Source: Cloacimonetes bacterium UBA4175 (GTDB lineage Bacteria > Cloacimonadota > Cloacimonadia > Cloacimonadales > Cloacimonadaceae). Taken from it: a stretch of DNA of 9,531 nucleotides. Each line of letters begins with the position of its first letter. Position 1 is the first letter of the stretch. The notes below the pieces were generated by a model. It saw only the letters and a list, made by a program, of their open reading frames with translations, had not been told where the DNA came from and ran no database searches. Of this stretch, positions 1 to 5,884 are shown piece by piece. Where the stretch lies: contig DFUX01000061.1 of NCBI GenBank assembly GCA_002379855.1, positions 1-9,531 of the forward strand, read 5' to 3'. Both the position numbers and the translations under genes were made by a program.

Positions 1-5
1 ACTGT

Positions 6-36
6 ATCCCGGGTCAAGCATGCGCTTGCCCGGGAT
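6..36. repeat. GC-rich palindromic element (imperfect hairpin)
   Basis: The arms ATCCCGGGTCAAGC (6-19) and GCTTGCCCGGGAT (24-36) are reverse complements apart from one extra T at 14, around the 4-nt loop ATGC. A run of six T follows at 45-50, about eight bases past the stem. This could be a terminator for a gene to the left of the window, but the T-run is too far from the stem for a textbook intrinsic terminator. The palindrome at an intergenic position also resembles dispersed REP-like elements. One copy only is visible here. Confidence 0.55.
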
Positions 37-66
37 GACCCTGTTTTTTCGCCTGCTGGCTTTGTT

Positions 67-118
67 TCGGGGGAACCTTTCCACCATTCCACCTTTCCAC
101 CTCAAAAACACCTTTCCA
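67..118 (+). repeat. Octamer-repeat element, left copy
   Basis: A TCGGGGGAA head (67-75) is followed by 8-bp units: CCTTTCCA (76-83), CCATTCCA (84-91), CCTTTCCA (92-99), an interrupted unit with an A-run, then CCTTTCCA again (111-118). The first 36 bases (67-102) match the reverse complement of the right end of the window at 35 of 36 positions. The element lies about 55 bp upstream of the tRNA promoter-like sequence and reads towards the tRNAs. It contains no plausible reading frame. Confidence 0.85.
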
Positions 119-175
119 CGGTGATAGCCAACATCGCCATCGGTAAAGGCTTGGAGGGCAGAGAGAGGTTTTTTG

Positions 176-206
176 TTGACAAAAAAGGGCTGCAATTTGC
201 TATTGA
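176..206 (+). promoter_or_regulatory. Putative tRNA-Val promoter
   Basis: TTGACA at 176-181 is a perfect sigma70-type -35 box. An extended -10-like TGCTATTGA follows at 198-206, with a 19-bp spacer to TATTGA, which is longer than ideal. Transcription would begin near 212-214, just before the first tRNA base at 217, which fits a tRNA promoter. The weak -10 match limits confidence. Confidence 0.45.
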
Positions 207-216
207 ATCCTGTCCT

Positions 217-294
<78 letters not shown>

Positions 295-305
295 CCCTGA
301 TTGTT

Positions 306-382
306 GGGTGATTAGCTCAGCTGGTTAGAGCGCTACGTTCACATCGTAGAGGTCACTGGTTCGAATCCAGTATCACCCACCA
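306..382 (+). tRNA. tRNA-Val (anticodon CAC)
   Basis: The acceptor arm GGGTGAT (306-312) pairs with ATCACCC (372-378). Anticodon stem CTACG (333-337)/CGTAG (345-349) encloses loop TTCACAT with anticodon CAC (340-342). T stem ACTGG/CCAGT encloses TTCGAAT. A379 and encoded CCA (380-382) end the gene. It would read GUG codons. It differs from the upstream tRNA-Val only at the wobble base (G to C), one T in the D loop and one T-loop base, so the pair is a duplication with a shifted anticodon. No separate promoter or clear terminator is visible around it. Confidence 0.97.
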
Positions 383-384
383 CT

Positions 385-546
385 TTCCCCCGCAAAGCAA
401 CCCGGTCAGAGAAATATCTTGACAGAAAGCTTGCGGAGATATCTACTGTTCATGTTAATCACGAGCAAACGAAAGAAGAGGCAAAATCCAACATTATATA
501 CGGAACACAGGCATTTACGCGGTATGCTGCTGTTGTGAATAATTAA
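385..546 (+). other. Stop-free frame without start, possible gene remnant
   Basis: The frame ending at TAA 544-546 is open back into the second tRNA (316) and has no ATG. Between the tRNA and the stop it reads like protein, for example the tail KEEAKSNIIYGTQAFTRYAA. GC of 421-540 is about 42 percent, visibly lower than the genes around it. I do not recognise the product. It could be the truncated 3' end of a gene left beside a tRNA, a common integration site, or simply chance. A frame of this length is weak evidence on its own. Confidence 0.25.
419..447 (+). promoter_or_regulatory. Putative promoter of the five-gene operon
   Basis: A perfect TTGACA (419-424) is followed after 17 bp by TCTACT (442-447), which matches 4 of 6 consensus -10 bases. 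Transcription would start near 454, giving a leader of about 125 nt before the first start codon at 580. Inverted arms ATATCT (414-419) and AGATAT (437-442) flank the spacer and overlap both boxes, so they could be an operator, but they are only 6 bp long. Read-through from the tRNA promoter is an alternative, as no clear terminator separates them. Confidence 0.4.
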
Positions 547-579
547 TTTTTTCTTACACCGAGATTTGGAGCATAGCTA

Positions 580-1404
580 ATGATCAAAGAAATGGGACGT
601 CTGAATCTGGACGACTACAAAATAATGGACGCCCAGGTGGAAAAGATTTTCAAAAGCCTGGACAAGGGCAAACGGGAACAGGCCATCAAGGAAATAGAGG
701 AAATGGCCAACACGGCGAACTATTTCGTGCGCGAAGAAATGGGCAAGAGGCTGGCCACCTACCAGGGCAAGGGGCCCTTGGACGAGATTTGCGCCGAAAT
801 GCTGGATGATTTCATCTACGGCATCCGCGCCACGGCGCTGTTCTATTTCTATTACAAGAGGCAGGACGACCCGCGGGTGATCGTGAAGACCTTGGAAAAG
901 ACCGTGGAGAGCGTTCCCTGGGAAAGCGAGACCATCTGTTTCGAGCTGTGGAAGAACTATCCCGAGATCATGAAGGAAGAGATGCCCCATTGGGCGATGT
1001 CTCCCAACGAAAACAAGCGTTCCATGTCCATGCACGGCATGGAAAATATCGCGGATAAAAACCCGCAATACATCCTCACCTTCATCGGCAGACTGCTGGA
1101 CGACGAAAGCGAAGAAGTGCAAAAAAAGATCGGCCACATCCTCACCCAGGTGGGACGGCAACGCCCGCTGCAGACCTATGCCAATATCCGGCGCTGGCTG
1201 GTGGGGGCCAGTGAAGAACGGGTGGACGCCATCTGGCAGACCCTGCGCAAATTGGGCAGTATCTTCAGCCAAAAGAACCAGCGCGACAAGGGATTCGACT
1301 TTATGAACGTCACCAAGCGGGTGATCCAGGAATGGAAAAACGATCCCGACCCCAACGTGGCGCAGATGAGCAACCGCCTGGGACAACTGCTGCGTAAACA
1401 ATGA
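580..1404 (+). CDS. AlkD-fold HEAT-repeat protein, degenerate active site
   Basis: This 274-residue, probably cytoplasmic protein has the helical-repeat layout of the DNA alkylation repair (AlkD) family, with no signal peptide. The start is supported by GGAG at 568-571, 8 nt before the ATG. Compared with Bacillus cereus AlkD (known key residues Trp109, Asp113, Arg148, Trp187), the Trp is kept at W114 (VPWESET) and the Arg at R147 (WAMSPNENKRS), but the catalytic Asp position holds T118 and the last Trp is H186 (KKIGHIL). It may bind DNA or another polymer without glycosylase activity. The gene overlaps the next one by ATGA, and an intact AlkD follows one gene later. A generic HEAT-repeat scaffold protein is the alternative. 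Residue alignment was done by eye. Confidence 0.7.
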   Translation: MIKEMGRLNLDDYKIMDAQVEKIFKSLDKGKREQAIKEIEEMANTANYFVREEMGKRLATYQGKGPLDEICAEMLDDFIYGIRATALFYFYYKRQDDPRVIVKTLEKTVESVPWESETICFELWKNYPEIMKEEMPHWAMSPNENKRSMSMHGMENIADKNPQYILTFIGRLLDDESEEVQKKIGHILTQVGRQRPLQTYANIRRWLVGASEERVDAIWQTLRKLGSIFSQKNQRDKGFDFMNVTKRVIQEWKNDPDPNVAQMSNRLGQLLRKQ

Positions 1405-2120
1405 TCCACGTAATCCTGGTGGAACCCATCTATGAGGGCAATGTGGGCGCCGTCGCCCGCATCATGAACAACTTTGGTTTCACCAGCCTGCGTATCGTGG
1501 GCAGCGTGCCCAAAAAGAATGACTTTTACCTGGCCATGCACTCCGAACATATCCTGGAGGAGGCGCAGGTCTTTGACAGCCTCAAAGATGCCAGCGCGGA
1601 TTTGGACAGGCTGATCGCCTTTTCCCGCCGCGTGGGACGCTATAAACCGGTGGATCTCAACCCGCCCCAGATGGCGGACTACTGCGCCAAAATCCCCAAA
1701 CTGGAGATCGGTCTGGTGTTTGGCCGCGAAACATTCGGCCTCACAGACGAAGAGGCCGACCTCTGTCCCCTGCGTTGCCACATCCCCGCCAATCCTGCCT
1801 TCCCCTCCATCAACCTCGCCCAGGCGGTCACCATCGCCCTGTGGCAGATCCACAGCCTCCCCCTGCAGGGAGCCAAACCGCGGCAGTTAAGGGCGGTGGA
1901 TGGAAATGAACTTGACAGAATCCGTAACTATATGCTTGATGTAATGCGCGACTGCGGTTTTTTCCGCAGCCACGAGACCACGAACTGGGAGCTTTTCCTG
2001 GACAAGATGCTGGCACAGCTCAACCCCGGCAAGATGATGGTCTGGCGCCTGCGGCAGATGTTTAACCGCTGGCACGTGCTGGTAACCGGCAAGGGAAAGG
2101 GCTACGGCCAGGATCAATAG
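1401..2120 (+). CDS. trmJ: TrmJ-type tRNA 2'-O-methyltransferase (SPOUT family)
   Basis: At 239 residues it is close to the usual TrmJ length. The family uses S-adenosylmethionine to methylate the 2'-OH of nucleotide 32 in tRNA anticodon loops. The three SPOUT motifs are clear: EPIYEGNVGAVAR (8-20, with N14 and the catalytic-type R20), LVFGRETFGLTDEE (105-118) and PSINLAQAV (135-143), which form the trefoil knot and cofactor pocket. The last 80 or so residues (about 160-239) match the helical C-terminal extension of TrmJ. The start codon overlaps the previous stop (ATGA, 1401-1404), which suggests translational coupling. Another SpoU-type RNA methyltransferase specificity cannot be excluded, but the FGRE-x2-GLT pattern and the tail favour TrmJ. 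Confidence 0.85.
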   Translation: MIHVILVEPIYEGNVGAVARIMNNFGFTSLRIVGSVPKKNDFYLAMHSEHILEEAQVFDSLKDASADLDRLIAFSRRVGRYKPVDLNPPQMADYCAKIPKLEIGLVFGRETFGLTDEEADLCPLRCHIPANPAFPSINLAQAVTIALWQIHSLPLQGAKPRQLRAVDGNELDRIRNYMLDVMRDCGFFRSHETTNWELFLDKMLAQLNPGKMMVWRLRQMFNRWHVLVTGKGKGYGQDQ

Positions 2121-2121
2121 A

Positions 2122-2150
2122 TTGCGCGGGGCGATTCAAATGCCCCGCAA
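2122..2150 (+). promoter_or_regulatory. Intergenic hairpin between trmJ and the alkD-type gene
   Basis: GCGGGGC (2126-2132) and GCCCCGC (2142-2148) form a perfect 7-bp GC stem around a 9-nt loop. Flanking TT and AA could extend it past a 2-nt bulge. No T-run follows, so it is not a normal intrinsic terminator. It ends 12 nt before the AAGGA ribosome binding site of the next gene. It could be an mRNA processing or stability element that sets different levels for the two genes. Confidence 0.5.
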
Positions 2151-2161
2151 GTTATGCCTAC

Positions 2162-2168
2162 AAGGAAA
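2162..2168 (+). promoter_or_regulatory. Ribosome binding site that decides the alkD-type start
   Basis: AAGGAAA lies 8 nt (after AAGGA) before the ATG at 2175. An in-frame ATG at 2154 has no such motif and sits directly behind the hairpin. This favours 2175 as the true start. Confidence 0.6.
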
Positions 2169-2174
2169 CAAGAG

Positions 2175-3086
2175 ATGATAGCACTCACCGCCGTCACGGA
2201 AATGAATGAACGCCAGTTGGAAATCTTTTGCCACTGCGAAAAGTTTTTCTTCGACCACGAAAAACCAGCGTTGGTCAACAAATATGCCCATTATTTCACC
2301 GAAGGCTATGACGCCTTTGGCATTAGCGAAGAAGAGATGAAACTGCTGCGCGACGAAGTCCTGTCAAAATGGGAGCCCAGCGTGCAGGAACTGGCGGAAC
2401 TGGGCAGGCACTTCTTTGCCACGGGAAAATATGAGTTCGGCTCGCTCGCCATCATGCTGCTCAAGAAACACCGTCCCCGTTTCGACCGCGAGGTCTATGA
2501 GAGCGTCAAACGCTTCACCGAGGAGTCCCTTGCCAACTGGGCCCACGCGGATCTGATCTCGACCAAGATCACCCCCGTGTTTTTGGAGCTGGAAATAGCC
2601 AACATGGAGGATTTCGCGGAGTGGCGGAGTTCGCCCAGCAAATGGAGCCGCCGGGTGTCCGCGGTGACCATGCTCTGGCAGCGGGGAAAACTGCCCCCGG
2701 CCGAGCTGCTGGACTTTATGCGCCCCCTGATGTCCGACCCGGAACGCGTGGTGCATCAGGGCGTGGGCTGGTTTCTGAGGGAACTTTGGAGGCTGTTTCC
2801 CACCGAGGTGGAAGAATTCCTCCTTGAACACAAGGACAGCGCGCCGCGCCTGATCATCCAGTATGCCACGGAAAAGATGAGTAAAGACAAGAAGAGACGC
2901 TTCCGCAAGACCACGGCGCGCGAACGCTCCCAAGACCGCCAGGGCAAAAAGAGCTTTGGGGACAAACGGAACTTAAAAAACCGCGGCAAACCCCAAAACA
3001 GACAGGGGTTCAAATCCCGTCGCCGTTCCTCGGACGATGCCGGCATGCCCTTCAGGATCAGGCACACGGAGGAATCCGATGAATAA
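2175..3086 (+). CDS. AlkD-type DNA alkylation repair glycosylase with basic C-terminal tail
   Basis: The product has 303 residues if started at 2175, chosen for its ribosome binding site (2154 gives 310). The family removes N3- and N7-alkylated purines from DNA without flipping the base. Numbered from 2175, the AlkD key residues appear with near-family spacing: W122 and D126 (NWAHAD, Trp109/Asp113 in B. cereus AlkD), R159/R160 (KWSRR, Arg148) and W199 (GVGWFLRE, Trp187). Helical repeats run to about residue 236. A tail follows (about 237-284) in which 22 of 48 residues are Lys or Arg, absent from the roughly 237-residue AlkD, and probably disordered and nucleic-acid binding. It lies 54 nt after trmJ and overlaps the peptidase gene by 8 nt. 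Family assignment is strong; substrate range is inferred. Confidence 0.82.
   Translation: MIALTAVTEMNERQLEIFCHCEKFFFDHEKPALVNKYAHYFTEGYDAFGISEEEMKLLRDEVLSKWEPSVQELAELGRHFFATGKYEFGSLAIMLLKKHRPRFDREVYESVKRFTEESLANWAHADLISTKITPVFLELEIANMEDFAEWRSSPSKWSRRVSAVTMLWQRGKLPPAELLDFMRPLMSDPERVVHQGVGWFLRELWRLFPTEVEEFLLEHKDSAPRLIIQYATEKMSKDKKRRFRKTTARERSQDRQGKKSFGDKRNLKNRGKPQNRQGFKSRRRSSDDAGMPFRIRHTEESDE
3068..3073 (+). promoter_or_regulatory. Ribosome binding site of the C25 peptidase gene
   Basis: GGAGGA inside the 3' end of the alkD-type gene lies 5 nt before the ATG at 3079. It fixes that ATG over the in-frame ATG at 3037, and the product then begins exactly with a signal peptide. Confidence 0.8.
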
Positions 3087-5841
3087 GCTTTGCACCATCT
3101 TGCTGCTTGCCCTGCCCCTGCTTCTGTGGGGTGGAAACCTTTCTCTGAGCGTCGATCTCAGCCTGCCCGCCTCCTCCAGGGATTTGGAACTCCAGGGTTG
3201 GGGCAGCCTCAGCGCCCCGGGATATCCGCAACTTCCTTACAAGACTATAAATGTGATCCTGCCACCCGCGGCGGAGGAACTGAGCTTCAGCTACAACTGG
3301 AGCGGAACGCAGACCTCAGACCTGCCCGCTCCGGAACGCAACGGAGCCTTTTTGGGTGGAGAACGCCTGCTGGACAGCCCCGCCCGCGAAGCCCGGGCAG
3401 GACAGGTGCACTATCTGGGCAAGGGACGCTGGGGCGACGTAAGCTACGCCCGCTTCCGCGTGCTGCCCGCAACCTGGAACGGAAGCTCCTGGCAGGGTTA
3501 CAGCCGGTTGGAACTCGATCTGAACTGGAGCGAATCCGCCTCCGCGCCCAACCGTATCCCGCCTGTCCTGGCAGAACTGGGCAAATCCAACGTGAACCTG
3601 AAGGCTAACTTCTTTGCCAATCCCCGCGATCTGGACAAATGGTATCAGCCCCCGGCAAGCAAAAACTACGACTACCTGATCGTCACCACTCCCGCGCTCT
3701 ATGACGTGCTGTCCCCGTTGGTCAGCTTTCGCCAGAGCCAGGGCCTGGTCACCGCCTTCGCGGATATTTCCTCGATCCTCGCCTCCACCCCGGGCGCCAA
3801 CGCGGCGGACAAGCTGCGCAACTACCTTTGCAATCAATATAACAGCCATCCCTTCACCTACCTGCTGCTGGTGGGCGATCACGACACCGTGCCGGTGATG
3901 TATCTGACGCCGGAGCCGGATGGTGGCGAAACAGTGGCTTCCGACTTCTATTATGGTGACCTCAGCAGTATCGTGGACACGGACGGAGACAACCGCCTGG
4001 GCGAGTATTCCCCGGTTGAAGGCGTGGATGACTACCTTTGCGACTATACCCCGGAACTGTTTGTGGGACGCATCTCCTCCAATAATCCCGTCCACGTGTA
4101 TGACGTTGCCAACCGCACCGTGCTCTACGAGCAGAGCGACGCCCCCTGGAAGCGCAGCGCCCTGCTGCCCGCTGCCTACCTGAACTACGGCGGCGAACCG
4201 GAAACTATCTATCTGCAGACGGATGGCGCGGACTTTATGGAATACGCCAAAGCCACCGCCCTGGCAGGATTCCAGAATACCACCCTGTACGAACGGAGCG
4301 GCTGGCTGCCCTCCCATCCCTGCGATCATCCTCTGGACTACTACGTATTGCGAAACCTGCTCAACACCCAAAGCTACGGTCTGGTGAACTGGAGCGCGCA
4401 CGGCTCTTCCGGTTACTCTGTCCGCAAGGTGTGGATGAACGATGACAACTCCAACGGCTTGCCGGACAGTTGGGAAATGGAGTGGATGAGCATGGTGGAC
4501 AGGCAGAGCTTTGACAACCTGAACAACAGCGACGGCACGGTCATCTTCATGGCCTCCTGCTACAACGGCATGATCGACAGCAGCCAGCAGTGCATCGCGG
4601 AATACGCGCTGCAAAGGAAGGCCGTGGCGGCGATGGCGGCCACCCGCACCGGCTGGTACAAGATCGGCTGGCGCAATCCCGGCTGGGGAGGGCTAAGCTC
4701 CTATAACCTGCACTATCTGGAAAACTTCGCCCGCAACGGGCTGTCCTCGGGAGCTTCACTGGCCTGGGCCAACCTCCTCCACACCCAATATTACCTCTTT
4801 GGCGATCCGGTGGACGGCGGGGGAATCATCTATCCCGAACTGCAAAACGTTTACACCTACCTCCACTACGGCGATCCAGCCATCGGCCACAGCGGCAGCC
4901 AGATCCAGCCCCTGGGCGAAATCCTGGTCTATGAACCCTCCCGTCATGGTGGCCTGAGAGTGGTGGATGCGCTGAACCAGATCGGCGGGCTGAACGTGGT
5001 CTATACCGACAAGCTGATCCCGGATTATGACTATATCAACCGCTTTGAAGCCGTGTTTTGCCTCTTCGGCTGGGGCGACGCCGCCTATGTCCCGCACCCC
5101 GATTCCCTGGATTACTCGCTGCTGCACGGCTATCTGAACGGCGGCGGCAAGCTCTATCTGGAAGGGGATGTGGCCTGGAATAGCCAGGATCCTTTCTGGA
5201 GCAAGTTCGGCGCCAACGCCCCGCTGAATATGTTCACCAATATTGAAGCTGTAAAATGCTATCAGGATGGCGAAGCCTGGATCTGGGACTACAACCCCCA
5301 GTCCAACCCCAACGCGCAGGTCTTGCTGCCCGCCCTTCCAGCCGCCGAGACCATCTTCAGCACCCACGGCGCCGCCTCCGCGGATGCCAGCATCGGTATC
5401 CTGCACGCGGTGCCGGAGCATAGCACCATCGCCTCCTCCTTTGCTTTGGCAGCCCTGCAAAACGGCGAGTGGGAACTGAAAGACATGCTGGGCCTCATCC
5501 TGGATCGCTTTGGCGTGCTGGAATACGTCAATACCCAAGTGGACGAGCCACAGATACCGATGGCGCGAACCTCCCTGCGCGGCTATCCCAACCCCTTCCG
5601 CGGCCAGACCAGCCTGCGCCTGGAATTGCCCGCCAAAGCCAGGGTGGACTTGAACATCTACAACCTGCGGGGACAGAAGGTGCGCTCCCTGGCCACGCTC
5701 GACCTGGTCGCCGGCAAGCACGAACTCAACTGGGACGGACGCGACAACTCCGGAAACCGTCTCGCTCCCGGAATCTATTTCTGGCGCTTGAAAGCGGGTG
5801 ACACCCTGCGTCAGGGGAAACTGCTCAAACTGGCCGACTGA
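3079..5841 (+). CDS. Secreted gingipain-type (C25) cysteine peptidase with FlgD-like C-terminal domain
   Basis: This 920-residue exported enzyme would cleave proteins at or outside the cell surface. A signal peptide (1 to about 19: MNKL, a Leu-rich core, then WGG) precedes a propeptide-like region (about 20-190). The C25 domain (about 197-605) starts at YDYLIVTTPA and has LLLVGDHD (262-269), the catalytic His441 in WSAHGS, the catalytic Cys494 in MASCYNG, and HYGDPAIG near its end. Acidic loops DTDGDNRLGE (300-309) and DDNSNGLPDSWE (455-466) look calcium-binding. Residues 612-816 form a separate alpha/beta domain, possibly amidotransferase-like, with LYLEGD. From 835 (GYPNPF) to the end is a FlgD-like Ig module resembling type IX secretion C-terminal domains. 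It is about 43 nt from the next gene. Secretion route is inferred. Confidence 0.88.
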   Translation: MNKLCTILLLALPLLLWGGNLSLSVDLSLPASSRDLELQGWGSLSAPGYPQLPYKTINVILPPAAEELSFSYNWSGTQTSDLPAPERNGAFLGGERLLDSPAREARAGQVHYLGKGRWGDVSYARFRVLPATWNGSSWQGYSRLELDLNWSESASAPNRIPPVLAELGKSNVNLKANFFANPRDLDKWYQPPASKNYDYLIVTTPALYDVLSPLVSFRQSQGLVTAFADISSILASTPGANAADKLRNYLCNQYNSHPFTYLLLVGDHDTVPVMYLTPEPDGGETVASDFYYGDLSSIVDTDGDNRLGEYSPVEGVDDYLCDYTPELFVGRISSNNPVHVYDVANRTVLYEQSDAPWKRSALLPAAYLNYGGEPETIYLQTDGADFMEYAKATALAGFQNTTLYERSGWLPSHPCDHPLDYYVLRNLLNTQSYGLVNWSAHGSSGYSVRKVWMNDDNSNGLPDSWEMEWMSMVDRQSFDNLNNSDGTVIFMASCYNGMIDSSQQCIAEYALQRKAVAAMAATRTGWYKIGWRNPGWGGLSSYNLHYLENFARNGLSSGASLAWANLLHTQYYLFGDPVDGGGIIYPELQNVYTYLHYGDPAIGHSGSQIQPLGEILVYEPSRHGGLRVVDALNQIGGLNVVYTDKLIPDYDYINRFEAVFCLFGWGDAAYVPHPDSLDYSLLHGYLNGGGKLYLEGDVAWNSQDPFWSKFGANAPLNMFTNIEAVKCYQDGEAWIWDYNPQSNPNAQVLLPALPAAETIFSTHGAASADASIGILHAVPEHSTIASSFALAALQNGEWELKDMLGLILDRFGVLEYVNTQVDEPQIPMARTSLRGYPNPFRGQTSLRLELPAKARVDLNIYNLRGQKVRSLATLDLVAGKHELNWDGRDNSGNRLAPGIYFWRLKAGDTLRQGKLLKLAD

Positions 5842-5884
5842 CCTGCCCCGCGACTCCCCAATACTATATATGGATAGGTGCGAT

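Noticed and set aside
67..120. CRISPR array
   Set aside because: The units are 8 bp and contiguous with no unique spacers, and no cas-like gene is present.
452..538. Small frame of 28 codons starting ATG at 452
   Set aside because: It has no ribosome binding site and would start at about the predicted transcription start. The other frame there looks more protein-like.
577..1401. Minus-strand open frame almost exactly opposite the first AlkD-fold gene
   Set aside because: The plus-strand reading has a ribosome binding site, an ATGA overlap and AlkD-like motifs. The mirror has none.
3037..3078. Upstream ATG extending the C25 peptidase by 14 residues
   Set aside because: The extension would put a polar stretch in front of the signal peptide and ignores the GGAGGA at 3068-3073.
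3316..4614. Long minus-strand open frame (432 codons) opposite the C25 peptidase
   Set aside because: It is antisense to a gene with clear motifs and a ribosome binding site. The translated product is rich in Val, Gly, Gln and His without family motifs, as expected for a mirror of GC-rich coding sequence.
5798..5884. Upstream ATG extending the transglutaminase-like protein by 29 residues
   Set aside because: It overlaps the end of the peptidase gene, lacks a binding site and buries the signal peptide.
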